A program made the translations under genes and the position numbers. Positions 45,501 to 55,353 of a stretch of DNA of 64,000 nucleotides are shown here, piece by piece. The number at the start of each line of letters is the position of its first letter. Position 1 is the first letter of the stretch. Under the pieces are notes generated by a model that saw only the letters and a program-made list of their open reading frames with translations, did not search any database and was not told the DNA's origin. The DNA is from Symsagittifera roscoffensis (Eukaryota; Xenacoelomorpha; Acoela; Convolutidae). The stretch is taken from contig NC_087071.1 in NCBI RefSeq assembly GCF_963678635.1, positions 38,403,858-38,467,857 of the forward strand, given 5' to 3'.

Positions 45501-48500
45501 CAATTTTTAGATGATGATCGCTTCGCTAACCCACAAATCACAGAAAAATTTTTCATCAAAACACCATATGTTTTTACACTCAATATATTTGATCGCAAAT
45601 TCGACCACATCATTTCTGAAGCACTAACCAACACACAAGCTTACGAAAGTTTTAAAGAAAGATTTCAATTATTTTCACTAACCTTTCATTTCCTTGCACC
45701 ACATGAACGAGATTTGCACTGCTCACACGACATTATGTTACGCACTAAACAAACCCACACATATACATATTACCGCTTTATACAAAATCACTTTGACCTA
45801 CACACTCCATCAAGACAACCACACCATCGTTTTCAATTTATTAACTCTAAATACACATCACCATTTTTTCTTAACTTCACATATTGCATCAAAGATACTA
45901 ACCTTCACGGTATTCTTCGCAATTATGATCCCATAACCCAAATGTATATTTTTTGTCCCATCGCAAAGACCTTCAACGCAGAAGAATCCAGACCCTTCCT
46001 TATCCCACATGAATTTGTTCAACCTATAGAAATCCCCATATTAGAATTCATCCACAACACTAAATATAACCACAAATTATATAATCTCATCCAAAACACA
46101 CCTTATGAGTTTGCAGTTGGCACTGAAGAACTAAAAACCATTAAAGCACTTCAATTGCTTTGGCCACTGCTTCAAACTAAAAACATCATTCGCATACTAG
46201 CAAAGTTACTAACAAATTCCGACATAATCCACGACATCTTCCCCCACGGTTTTTTCCCCGACGACTAACAGGTAAGTATAATTTATACATATTCTTAACT
46301 AATAAATTTAAAATAAAACACTAACCATTCTTTATCCATGTTTTATTTAGATTTTTAGTCTTCATCTCACGATCATCTGCAAAATACAATAAAGAAAAAT
46401 AAAAAATCGAAAACTTCTTCAAATTCTTCAAAACTCTATTAATATTTTACACTAGATAAATTCAATAAAATTCATACCAATGTAGTAAATTAATTTATAA
46501 ATTATTTCCCTAAAAGCAGTAATTCTAATAATGATGAAAATTTGTAACTTAATTTTTCCCCAAAACTAGCAGTAAAATTGAAATTCTATGTAGTAAATTG
46601 ATAAAACGCAAATGCAGTACTAACCTTTTGATATTTGATTCACTCGCACAAAAATTCTATCCAAACTCGCACAGCTCGTCCACGAAGAATTGTTCAAAAT
46701 AATGAATTTCAGTTTCAAGTTTTCACACTCAACAACTCTAACACACGATAACAAGTTTCAAACTTTCCTTTAACCCGGTTGGAAAGGAACTATATACTAA
46801 ACAAAACTAACCAATGCAGCTTACTAAACACCACAACACATAGAATAACAGCATGACTAAGAAAAGGAAACCAACGGTACCCAAACCGGATTAACCCAGT
46901 TTAAAACTGGATAATTTATTCTTTTGAAGACTATTATAAAGTCTAAGAAAGAAATAATAAAACACAAAAAAGTCGAAAGACAAACCCATACCAAAAACAA
47001 TTTGATTTTTGAAAAAAGGACACAACCAACGAAACATAAGAAAAACCACAATAAACTCAACATAAAACGTTATCACATAACAGGACCTCTCACAGAAACC
47101 GCACGAAATCTTACTCCCACTCCTGGCCTAACCCACCAGAGAGGACGTCCTGAGCATGCTCTATAGCCGGCCTAACCCACCGCGCTACATCCACGCTTTG
47201 TGACCACACTCCTATTTTTAATAAGAGGTACTCAAGGGTGAGTAACTCTTCAAAATAACCGAACTAAAACAAAAAGTTTTTGTGAAAACAACTAACCAAA
47301 ATCATAATTAAAACACCAAACTAATAAAAATTTTATAAAATGTAAATTATACCTTGCAGTATATAGATCAGCATACAACACCAAAGACGAACATCCAAAG
47401 ACAAAATGACCCCACTACACTCGAAAAAGAATGGCCAACCACAATCAATATGCCGCCCACAATCACAACTCAAAGGATTTAGAGTACGACTTGACTTCGC
47501 AGAAAAGGACTTCATTGAACTAGACCAATGACCACCTCGATGTTCAAGTATACGTACAGATCCGAGTAACCAGGCATCCCCTCCACGCACAATCTCCACG
47601 CCATTCCCAGACAAGGTCAAACACAAAGAAGTTCTCTACATGAAACGAAAAAACCTGTCATAGCCAACCATTCTGAAATCAGATTTGAGTTTGTTGCGAA
47701 AACCCAGTCGTTGTCATGAGAAGACTCAACGATTGAACCTGGAACTTCTCTAACAAGAGAACCCAGACGAAATATGATGTTCGCCAAAAACCAACGTTCA
47801 TCATCCATCCTTTGAATTACAGAAAGACTATTCTAAAAAACTCTGTAAAACCCGGATGGGTGGAACCTGATCTAAACTACATTTTATGATTGGATAAATT
47901 AGATATTTTACCACTGTAAAGTATTTAATATTAACCAATCATGATCCATCAAACTAACAACCCACTTATTTGTAAGTGCTGGAATTACTTGTAATTTCAG
48001 CACCAGAGAGATTTGAATTTAACTTAGAAATTAGTTGACTCTCCAAGAAGACTTCAGCAGCCGCAATAAACCAGTATATCCTAGATCTATTGAGCCTAGC
48101 AGAGACTAGTTAAACAACCTGAGACTAGATAGTATAAGAGTAAGATTAGGATCGGTATTAGACTAAGAAGTTGCACGAATCTATCCGGCCGAAAATAAGA
48201 TAGCGTGACGAGCAGACGGTGTACCCTATCCGAAATTACTCTATGAGTTAACCACATCGGTCCTAACTCAGTATCAGCTTTCATACTTACTTTTCCTGTG
48301 ACCAAATTTAAATACTTGTACCTAAAAGCATTTTATTTATTTCAGTGTAACTTGAACCCCGTTGCCTTTGTGTCCAGAGTGAAACGAGAGTGTTTCTCCA
48401 GCTGGAATGACTTTGCAGTTCTGATGGTGCCTGGGCTGCTGTACACATTCCAGAACAATCTTCTCTTCATTTCACTGTCCAATTTACCGGCTGCCACTTA

Positions 48501-51500
48501 CCAGGTAAGTTCACTTTTACTTTTTTAAAAATATTTAGAGTCGATGAACGTAGTTGATGAAATTTGTTAACACTCAAGTTTGATTCTTCCCGGTTTGAGT
48601 TTTGGTTTCTTTCTAAGTTTGTTTCCTTTGTTATAAAGAAGGCAAACTCCGCTATCGAACAACAAAAATGTAATGGTAGCAAAATATTAACTTTAAAATG
48701 AAAATGAAAGTGTTTTTTTTTCTTTTTTGATGTTTAGATCTCGATCTTTATCTATACTATAGAAGCATAAAATCAGAGAAGTTGGAATCCTGTTATTATA
48801 ATGGTAACATTAGGTTGGAAACAATTAGTTATTTATTTTCAGAATTCTCAGCGGAATAAAAACTTTACCTATTGATCCAGTTTTCTCAAATTGAATTAAT
48901 TTTTATCAAAAATGTCAATCATAAGCTGTTAATGAAACCAAGAGAGCCTTAAGGCTATATATATATTTTCTTGAACATCGAAGTCTGAAGTTTTACTATA
49001 AAAAGCCAGTTTTTTTTCTTGCATTCAGAGATTCTTTTCCAACTGTCTCTTTGCTATTTGTTATATAGCGTTTACCTGTAACTGCCTAGATGTGATTTTT
49101 AGATGCTTTTAAAATCAGGTTAATGCGTTTAATCAGATCGTTAGATCATGCAGTATATCCTTTGCCATAGCACTGGTGCCAGTATTGGAGGTGTCTAGCT
49201 CTAGCTGCAAACTACTATGTTTTTTCTCAACTAATTTCATGATTACACTTGCGATTTGCTAGCTTTATCAGATCGGAATATAGACTAAATCAAATCGGAA
49301 TATAGACTAGGTTAACATAATCAAGGGAATGATTTTACATTTGGTTCATATGAATTGAATGTTCAGACATTAATTCGCGCATGTGGCGGTGTGGTTACGC
49401 ACCTGCCTACAAAGACATAGGTCATTGGTTGGAATCTGGCCAAGACCTGTTTTCTTTAAACGGAAATAGTCCACGCGTCAAAAAATCTTTGTCGGACTTC
49501 GGTTTATCTGCTGTTTTTGTCGGCTTAGCCACCACAGCACCAAATTTTCTTAGAATGTAGTAATTTTTACTTTAATTTAAAAATTCCAGTGTATTTGTAT
49601 TTCGGGCAAAAAATTGATTTCCAAGAAGTTTTGGTTATTTTTTTTCCTGAGTTTGAGCTGTTTGAGCAATTGGCGTGGTTAACGAGCAGTTACTTCATAA
49701 TTAGGTAATATATTAGCTTAATTAAAAACTAAACATTATTTAAAAAACATAGCTTGTGTTAGAATGAACTATCTTTTTTGTTCCAACCTAAATCGCAAAT
49801 ATTGTTGCGATGCAATTGTTTCGACAAAATGTGTTCATTTTGAAAGTGTTCATTTTGATCCAGCTATTAAGTACAGCCAATGCTAAGGATATTAACACAG
49901 ACTATTATATTACAAATAGCACAGCTTTAAGGTATCATGGATCTGTAGCGTAGAGGTAGGAAAGGAGACCAGCAACAAAATAAGAGGGTTCGAACCTGTG
50001 CATGGTCGGATTTTTTATGAAGTTTTTTGTTTACTAGTTAAAAAGCGTCCGGTCTATAAATTGAGGCATGTTAGTTGGTAATTTTTTTTTCAAATTGACT
50101 GGTACTTGTAATGTGTCATAACTGGCTAGCGTCACTAAGCAATTAAGTAGACTCACAATTGGCGTGCGTCACTTAAGAAGTTTTGTAGACTCAAAGTTTT
50201 ACTCTTCAGGTTTTCCCAGTAGCGTTATCTGTCATATTTTTGCTTGTAAATGCGAAGTGCAAATTCGCTTCTGTGTTTAAACATAAGCTAATTAGACACA
50301 GCCATATACATCAATGAGTTTTTCCTACCACAATTTTTATTCTTAAATGAATAAAACTAATGAAATCAAAAGACGCTTTTTACACAAGCAAAGCTTGTGT
50401 GATAGTATGAACTCTCTTTTTTTCCAAACTAAGTTGCAATTATTAGTGTTCACTTTGAAAGTGTTCTGTTATTGCAGTATGTGCATAAGATCAATAACCA
50501 GCAATTAAGTACAGCCAATGCTAAGGATATTAACACGTACTATTATATTACACTTATCATTTTAGCTTCAAGGTATCATGGATATGTAGCGTAGAGGTAG
50601 GAAAGGAGACCTGTAGGTAAGAGGGTGCGAACCTTGGCAGGGTCAGATATATTTAGTGAACTTTTTCGTAAACTAGTTATAATGCGTCCAGTCTATAAAT
50701 TGAGGCATGCTAGTTAGTATTTTTTTTCCAAATCGACTGGTACCTCTAATGCGTCATAATTGGCTTGCGTCACTTAAGAATTTATGTAGATTCAAAGTTT
50801 AACTCATTCAGTTTTTCCCAATAGCGTTATCGGTCATATTTTTGCTTGTGTATGCGAAGTGCAACTTCGCCTCTGTGTTAGAAAGATCGCTAGGTCCAGT
50901 ATCAATGCTGTTTCACGCCAGAAAAAGCGCTCATTTTTTGTTTTGACTCTCGAACAAAATAAAAAAAGAATTTGTGCTTTGGTTTTCATTGATACTAATT
51001 ATATTTGAAATAGTAGTTATCAGCAAAAACATTTTTTGTATCCCAATGAAGATATCTACTTCAAGTTCAAACATGAAAAAACTATTTCGCTTGTGATTTT
51101 TTAAAAAAAAGTTGTGGGGGTCAAAAAATTGCGAATTTGGTCATGTTCTGGACTAATTAATGTGCCCTTTTAAAATTAATTTATATTGATGAACGAGACC
51201 AGTTAAATGACAATCGGAAGGTTGTTAGTTTAGTTTTTCCTTTCAAAATTAAAATTCCTTTAAATTAAATTATTGGCCAAACCCAATGCTTAAACATGGA
51301 AAATGTGTACGTAGCTCTTTGAATCCATTACATTCTGTTACATTTATTCCGAAGCTTCAAAAGTTCACCTTATTTAAATTATTGAAAATACAAATAAAAT
51401 GTGTTTGTTCAGTAAACAGGTTCTTCTTTCTATTTTTATTACATTATTACTGACTGTTGCAGCGTGATAGATACTGAAACCACTTTTCTCCGCTCTGCTT

Positions 51501-54500
51501 GCTTTTGGAAGTGTGTTTGCATGATAAATAATTTTTTTCTGCAAAAGGAACGTTTTTTTTTTTTTTTTTTATTTTAAATTTTGTTCACTAATAGAACTAT
51601 TTATGACCCTGTAGGGCAGACGCTTGGCGGATCCTAGGATCCCGCTGTCTGTTCTCTCGAAGTCTCAGTAACTGGTGCTGTTTATCCTTACTCAAAAATT
51701 ATTTGGAGCAATGAATTCTTTCTTTCTTTTTTTTTTAAGTCATATGAAGCTAGCTGTTATCTTTAGGTCAGGCCTTCTGTGATGAAATATAGTATTGATG
51801 ATTATCTGTATGCTGCTTAATTGAATATCTGTCAATCTAGCAAGGTTTAAAATTTATAATAGAATTGCGTGTTAATATCGATGTTTTTTGGCACTTTTAA
51901 ACATTTTTTCTTTTTCCAGGTGCTATACCAGTTGAAACTGCTCACCACTGCCCTCTTTTCCTTCCTCATGCTGGGTAAGAAGTTCACCCCATTCCAGATA
52001 GCTGCCTTGCTGGTCCTCTTCCTCGGACTGGCTCTGGTGGAGTCGGACAAGAGTGAAGAGAAGGTAGTGGGGAGGGAGGGGCAGAATCAAGTGTTGGGAG
52101 TGGTCACTGTTGTCCTGTCTAGTTTAAGCTCAGGTAAAGATTAAAGTTGTAACTATTGAGTTAGCGGAAGTTTAGCAGTTTTTTTTTCCTGATCAGTAAG
52201 TGTACTTATTCTTTTTCCCCTAATTGCTGTGCTAATATGATCAGTGGAACATCGTTCTTTTCGGATAGCGCCATGTGCTTGGCGTGGTTACTTTTTCTTC
52301 CAGTTAAACTCCAAGTCCGATTTTTGATAACCATTCTACTGCTTTTAAAAGCCTCAACCCATGAAAAGAAGATAAATTTTGAAAATATATTGTTTGAAAT
52401 AATTAGTAAAGAACATTATACAGAAGGAAAATCAGGTCAACAATATTGATACTTTCGATTCTTCTTGTTTTTAAGAGTAATGAACGTAGGTCTTGCTGAT
52501 GTTTTTTCAGGAAAAAGTCTTAAAAAATTTATGCACGTAGGTGTATATTCACTTTTTGATTTCAATTGAAATCCATCTGCTGAAAGTGACGTAAAAAGCA
52601 CTCTCCAAATACAAACTTGCAAATGGCGCAAAAATTTGTGAACGATTTCTAGTTTCGTACGTAGAATTTAATTTTCAGATTCCCAGCGGAATCAAAACTT
52701 TGCCTGTTGATCCAGTTTTCTCAAGTTGGGTTATTGTTATCAAAAAAGTGCCAATCAAAAATTGTTCTAGAAATTCAAAGAGCTTAAAGGGCATCTATTT
52801 TTTCTTTGAAATTCGAAAGTTGAGATTTTTTTCAGCAAAGTCTGTGTTTTTTTTACTTGCGTTCATTGCTCTTTTCCAATCTTCGATTGGCTATGTTTTC
52901 TTGATAGAATTCAAATTCTTGCCAGATAGAAGTCCGATCTGTAATATCTGGGAAAGCTTAAAACTAATTCTGGCGACATAACGTAAAGTGTAGCTTTTTC
53001 ATTAGAAATTTGTCACGAGTGGAAGGGAGTAAGGCGGTGGTAACATTTTTGTGAAGAATCACCTTTTGGTACTATTTTAGTACCACAATTTTTGCTGGAC
53101 TGATTTGTCAATTTTTTCTGGGCTTATGTCTGAATATGCAACATACGCTGGCTCATAATCATGAGCATTTTTGTGAAAAAAAAATGATGGCTCATAACCA
53201 TGGTCATTTTGTTTTCTATCCAAATAATTACCCAAGGAAACGTTTTTATTTGTGTTATAATACGTGTTTGGCAACCTAACTCACAAACTCGTGATCGATT
53301 CCATTGGCTACCGATTTAGGAGCTTGTGTTTAAGAGTCGATGAACGGTCGCGATGATTAAATTTTTCAGGCTAAAATTCACTTTTTCGAGGTTTGATTTT
53401 TCATTTTTTTTAAGTTCGTTCATTTCCTTTGTTGAAAGGAAGGCACACTCTACTATGGAACACCAAAAGTGTAAAGGTCGCGAAAAACGTGATCAACTTC
53501 TAGTTTCGAAAGGGGAATATAATTTTCAGCAAAATAAAAAATTTACCAGCGAAATAAAATTTGGCTCAATTTATCGAAAAAAGGTCAATCATAAAGTGTT
53601 CTAGAAATTCAAAGAGCTTTAAGGACTTTTAGTTTTTTTTTCATTGAAGTTCGAAAGTTGAGATTTTTTTTGTATAAACAAGTCGGTACTTTTTTCTGTT
53701 TAATTGCGTTCATTTACTCTTTTCCAACTGTCTGTTGGCTATATTTCATCCGCTTTGTTCAGCAGCTGGTATTTCCAAATGTGTAGACTTCATAATGCGG
53801 CTAGCAAGGTTGGCTCAATCATTAAGAGCTTTTTCAAAATATAGAGGTCTGCGGTTTGAATCCCATAGTCACACAATTATTTTCTCAAAGCTTATTCACT
53901 TATGGTATTTTCTTTCAATTTTAAAGCTTCTTTTTGCCCTTTTTTGACATCCGAAGTCCAGTCTCGCTTATATCTGAAGTCCAGTGCGTCAATGCTTCAA
54001 TTACTATTTGAAATATTCAAATGACATTAGCCAAGTGATGGAGATTGCTGTTTTTAAAATCGCATTAATGTTTAGATGGGACAGCGCAGCCCTTATTTTG
54101 TAGTTAAGAGTCGATGAACATAGTTCAGACTCTTTTATTGGTCGTGATGGTTTTTTTGAGTTTTTTTCAGGAAAAGTCTTAAAATTTGTTCAGGATCAAA
54201 TATCCTTTTCCGCTGTTGACTTATGATTTCTTTCTAAGTTCAGTTCATTTTTTTGTTAAAAGGAAGGCAAACTCCCTTACCGAACAGCAAAAGTGTAAAG
54301 CTCAGAACATGCATAAATAAAATATGTTTGAGAGAATCGATATTTTTTTATCACTGTTTAAAAGCAAAATGGGTTAGGCCAACTTGGTTAAAAATGCTTT
54401 AATTGGTTTTATGGTTAAAAAATTGGTGAAACTGAGCATCACCGCTTCGTCTCTTTGTCATAGCATGGAATTAGAAGTAATTCAAACCTAGTCGCTTGCA

Positions 54501-55325
54501 CTCAGGGGTGGATCTAGGATTTTCAAAAATAAATCGAAAATTTTGTCGAACTTTTTGTTAGAACGAACAAATTGTTTTTCCGAGCTTTCACAGAACACTA
54601 TAATGATCCTATTTTGATAAAGTTTTCTGCGCTGCAGGCAAATGAAAAAAAAACAGGTAAAAAGCCGTTTTTGGACACTTCTACGAAAACTTTGACCAAA
54701 AATTGTTGACCAAAAAACATTTACGGGTTGATCGTCCGAAAACGGATTTAAAAAAAAATACCAAAGGGGGATCCTTTGGTTGGTTACGTGGTCGAATCCC
54801 TGAGCACTCAAAAAAAGCAAAACCTGATCAAATTATTCGAATTTACAGATAAACTAAATTTTGTTTGTTTTCGTTTCAGGCTTTGCTGGAGTTTGGTTTG
54901 AGCGCCTAGTGAAAGGCAAAATGTCCAAAGTCAAATCAATCTGGTGCGCCAACATACAACTGGCTCTCATAGGAGTTGTTTTTGGCACGTTAACTGGCGT
55001 TGTTTACGACGGAGCTGAAATTTTGGAGAAAGGTTTCCTAAAGGGATTTTCACCAGCTGTATGGCTTGCAGTGCTCTTGCAAGGTCTCGGAGGTCTCTTA
55101 GTTTCCATGGTCGTCAAGTATGCAGATAGTATTCTAAAGGCATTTGCATGTGCTGCTGCGATATTAGTTGCCTGTATTGGTGCAATGTTTTTGTTCGACT
55201 TCCAAATTACAAGTCAGTTTATTCTCGGAACTGTTTTTGTTATCGGATCTATAGTAATGTATTCATGGTCGCCATCATGGAGCTCGAAATCAAAAAGCGA
55301 AGCAGAGGAGAAAAAAGAAACTTGA
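39501..55325 (+). CDS. Nucleotide-sugar transporter, SLC35A1-A3 group, four exons
   Basis: Exons 39,501-39,671, 48,346-48,504, 51,920-52,133 and 54,880-55,325. All introns are GT-AG, phases are 0, 0, 1, and the product has 329 residues, typical of the family. These Golgi antiporters bring CMP- or UDP-sugars into the lumen in exchange for the nucleoside monophosphate, feeding glycosyltransferases. Seen: TM1 with VQTAAHILTVRYTR (11-24); SLSNLPAATYQ then VLYQLKLLTTALFSFLMLGKK (family signature YQxxYQLKILTTALFS); SSGFAGVWFERLVK (family: SSGFAGVYFEK); NIQLALIGVVFG; and LLQGLGGLLVSMVVKYADSILKAFA (family: LQALGGL...KYADNILKGFA). About ten membrane segments; charged Ser/Lys/Glu tail. Substrate (UDP-GlcNAc, UDP-Gal or CMP-sialate) cannot be assigned by eye. 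Intron 1 contains an 8.0-kb LTR element in sense orientation; without it the intron would be about 0.67 kb. AATAAA lies at 55,348-55,353. Confidence 0.9.
40269..40678 (+). repeat. 5' LTR
   Basis: 410 bp, TG...CA ends. It contains an inverted word 'ctggaattacttgtaatttcag', read in two halves, and 'tataagagtaag'. It differs from the 3' LTR at a single base. Confidence 0.95.
40681..40698 (+). other. Primer-binding site
   Basis: TGGTGCCGAGAAATCA starts 2 nt after the LTR. TGG is the complement of a tRNA 3' CCA. The tRNA species is not identified. Confidence 0.7.
40683..40904 (+). other. Short Arg/Ser/Asn/Tyr-rich leader frame of the LTR element
   Basis: 73 codons, very basic and polar (RGRSPERRNTQN; NNYSRSTRRT), directly after the primer-binding site. 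It may be a nucleic-acid-binding leader or just low-complexity sequence; no ATG starts it. Role unknown. Confidence 0.3.
40905..41250 (+). other. Non-coding leader of the LTR element
   Basis: C/A-rich stretch with a short repeated phrase 'attagcctaaagta' (twice, near 41,010-41,055). No frame is supported. Confidence 0.5.
41253..41668 (+). CDS. Two small hydrophobic frames of the LTR element
   Basis: A 76-codon frame (41,253-41,483) and a 62-codon frame (41,480-41,668) overlap by ATGA, an arrangement that allows stop-start coupling. Both are almost entirely hydrophobic with two or more possible membrane segments (IFLFDTFESFVIILIIF; IFLLFVIFITFLSSLILTI). They resemble small viral membrane proteins only in general character; no family is recognised. 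Confidence 0.4.
41670..42659 (+). CDS. Pro/Ser/Thr/Asn-rich region in gag position
   Basis: An open frame running at least 244 codons in its supported part and extending upstream without a clear ATG. Composition is low-complexity (many P, S, T, N, Q) with a more ordinary C-terminal stretch (LHNWALNRLQYRQDIHEDIR). By position it would be gag, but I see no zinc knuckle or major homology region, so this is position-based inference. Confidence 0.45.
   Translation, partial: RIGQKPSKIANQQSHSQSSPTSSQENPTPPSITQNPQTSTRISFQDNPYTFEERHARLSEPLEPVQRQAPLSEPTYNLYPTLPQELSRIRNPSQNQNTVEVNRQIIHPQRNRNFQTPRVHFDIPQSPSQSTPENPIGTLPETPTLLSQRSTSSLPSDYLGSTPTSEQIRENPFNPTNQTSRLPYWTTHSFTQGEPNLIYDPIDISTDTTTSSSLPETLSLPSTPSISQISPPPFNLNFPNNLDARYREQSSTNIPLRLDWNTFTAPPPLFGQHPESNRLHNWALNRLQYRQDIHEDIRAHNIQILQQNSLQLKFEITVKLTTLLNIPIH
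42760..44463 (+). pseudogene. Envelope-like glycoprotein region
   Basis: The region starts near MTRFQIYQETELACKY, has a central cysteine-bearing section (WFYTCTKKV... DKRCYKRIPIFY) and, towards the end, a strong membrane segment (LYAMFNFIGFLFALLKGIY) followed by a basic cytoplasmic tail. The central section recalls chuvirus-type and related invertebrate glycoproteins in the order Cys, CYxxxPxxY, then a short conserved F-V-D-x-x-x-R stretch; this is from memory of the family and unverified. It looks broken, about once. Its stop overlaps the next start by ATGA. Confidence 0.6.
44460..46268 (+). CDS. 602-codon frame of the LTR element, unknown function
   Basis: The longest open frame in the window. 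The ATG overlaps the end of the envelope region (ATGA at 44,460-44,463). Residues 1 to about 195 are Ser/Pro/Thr/Asn-rich and likely disordered. Near 200 is a basic patch, RTFKRKFPNHPF. From about 210 to 602 composition is globular, rich in His, Tyr, Phe and Thr (for example FTYIGYKKSLKTYTAP; HFLAPHERDLHCSHD), without membrane segment, RT, integrase or protease motifs that I can see. The Ser-rich part and basic patch are also present in the old copy at 16.5-17 kb, so the frame is a stable component of the family, not a passenger gene. Confidence 0.7.
   Translation: MSRQLGSLHRSNSHPTNLNTPITIIPLFAFPPPDFPTNNITSGMNSDTNSHISVLYSISQLNNPDIETPDKFADSEPSPSNNFQTNPSVFSKPPFQPIPPYNPLPSISTPSYASQVTPTYSSLHSDRSSNSPDTPQISQELDNFITLQQQPFHLDTSTINQISSTIESSNPPTPTPSSAYTASLAPSSTSTESSISTNRAYRTFKRKFPNHPFPTKPGIAREYINHPNHTNTREFLAITLPSFPQYTLNTPNDTNNTRNFVDEHVLMPTLQWTSYYHFTNPLCLPLSNTHIDIERNKDMLYRLTTPLTHRQFTYIGYKKSLKTYTAPRANEYTLEYYDHNIIRTNQDQFLDDDRFANPQITEKFFIKTPYVFTLNIFDRKFDHIISEALTNTQAYESFKERFQLFSLTFHFLAPHERDLHCSHDIMLRTKQTHTYTYYRFIQNHFDLHTPSRQPHHRFQFINSKYTSPFFLNFTYCIKDTNLHGILRNYDPITQMYIFCPIAKTFNAEESRPFLIPHEFVQPIEIPILEFIHNTKYNHKLYNLIQNTPYEFAVGTEELKTIKALQLLWPLLQTKNIIRILAKLLTNSDIIHDIFPHGFFPDD
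46269..47860 (+). other. Non-coding 3' part of the LTR element
   Basis: 1.6 kb with no supported frame. 47,100-47,200 read on the minus strand contains 'gtagcgcggtgggttaggcc', an A-box-like word, possibly a tRNA-derived insertion. The base run before the 3' LTR, CCCGGATGGG, is only weakly purine-rich. Confidence 0.5.
47861..48270 (+). repeat. 3' LTR
   Basis: 410 bp, one difference from the 5' LTR ('aagattagg' here, 'aagataagg' there). Ends TCA, followed by the target duplication GTAT and 71 bp later by exon 2 of the transporter gene. Confidence 0.95.
48537..49075 (+). repeat. Dispersed intronic repeat R1, copy 1
   Basis: Family words: 'gagtcgatgaacg', 'aaaggaaggcaaactc', 'cagcggaataaaaacttta', 'gatccagttttctcaa', 'attcttttccaactgtc'. 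It recurs in intron 3 and downstream of the gene. Type unknown. Confidence 0.65.
49370..49460 (+). repeat. tRNA-like (SINE head-like) sequence
   Basis: 'gtggcggtgtggttacgcac' (A-box-like) and 'ggttggaatctgg' (B-box-like), about 50 bp apart. Likely a tRNA-derived SINE fragment; no functional tRNA fold is claimed. Confidence 0.4.
49745..50275 (+). mobile_element. tRNA-derived SINE-like element, copy a
   Basis: A-box-like TAGCGTAGAGGTAGG (49,946-49,960) and B-box GGGTTCGAACC (49,986-49,996) lie within a longer unit that also has 'aagtacagccaatgctaagg' upstream and 'atgcgaagtgcaaattcgc' near its end. The unit repeats at 50,388-50,875. Confidence 0.6.
50388..50875 (+). mobile_element. tRNA-derived SINE-like element, copy b
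   Basis: Same unit as copy a, about 640 bp downstream, with a decayed B-box (GGGTGCGAACC, 50,623-50,633). A fragment of the family occurs near 19,915-19,990. Confidence 0.6.
50876..51910. other. Rest of transporter intron 2
   Basis: AT-rich with a long T run near 51,550-51,570. No other element or exon is recognised. Confidence 0.5.
52468..52895 (+). repeat. Dispersed intronic repeat R1, copy 2
   Basis: Full-length match to the copy at 56,390 ('gtgaacgatttctagtttcg', 'gttgatccagttttctcaag'). It lies in transporter intron 3. Confidence 0.7.
53330..53745 (+). repeat. Dispersed intronic repeat R1, copy 3
   Basis: Matches copies 1 and 2 ('aagagtcgatgaacggtcg', 'cgtgatcaacttctagtttcg', 'cttttccaactgtctgttgg'). 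Confidence 0.65.
53790..53875 (+). repeat. tRNA-like (SINE head-like) sequence
   Basis: 'ggttggctcaatcattaaga' and, about 40 bp on, 'gcggtttgaatccc' give A- and B-box-like words in tRNA spacing. Probably a tRNA-derived SINE fragment. Confidence 0.4.
54108..54300 (+). repeat. Dispersed intronic repeat R1, partial copy 4
   Basis: It starts 'aagagtcgatgaacatag' and reaches 'aaggaaggcaaactccc', then stops. Partial copy. Confidence 0.55.
54503..54802. mobile_element. hAT-type MITE in transporter intron 3
   Basis: It begins CAGGGGTGGATCTAGG and ends GAATCCCTG. The interior matches the 4,103 element, and its right part ('aaagggggatcctttggttgg') matches the 3,226 element inverted. 'gcact' occurs on both sides, but an 8-bp duplication is not clean. 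It ends 77 bp before exon 4. Confidence 0.65.
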
Positions 55326-55347
55326 AAAGAGTAATCCAGACTGCTAT

Positions 55348-55353
55348 AATAAA
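55348..55353 (+). terminator. Candidate poly(A) signal of the transporter gene
   Basis: AATAAA, 22 nt after the stop codon. It is the first such hexamer on the plus strand. Confidence 0.45.

Larger units (their letters stand above)
40269..48270 (+). mobile_element. Young pol-less LTR element with envelope-like region
   Basis: An 8,002-bp element bounded by 410-bp LTRs (40,269-40,678 and 47,861-48,270) that begin TGG, end TCA and differ at one position, flanked by a 4-bp target duplication GTAT (40,265-40,268; 48,271-48,274). A primer-binding site follows the 5' LTR. Parts in order: Arg/Ser/Asn-rich leader frame, two small hydrophobic frames, a Pro/Ser/Thr/Asn-rich gag-position region, an envelope-like region, a 602-codon frame, and 1.6 kb without coding. 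No protease, RT, RNase H or integrase motifs are seen, so it must have depended on another element. LTR structure, 4-bp duplication and envelope point to the Ty3/gypsy side (envelope-bearing gypsy elements are known in insects and in Oikopleura), but without RT the assignment is an inference. It looks whole at its ends, with about one break in the envelope region. Age: very recent. Confidence 0.9.

Noticed and set aside
47090-47210. tRNA-derived SINE in minus orientation inside the LTR element
   Set aside because: Only an A-box-like word is clear; no B-box or element ends were found, so it is mentioned only as a possibility.
47333-47808. Minus-strand frames of 97 and 63 codons in the 3' part of the LTR element
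   Set aside because: No homology between them and any known component; not seen in the older copy; no start or splice context.
49921-50010. Functional tRNA gene
   Set aside because: A- and B-box words are present, but acceptor and anticodon stems do not form, and the sequence is part of a longer repeated unit, so it is SINE-like.
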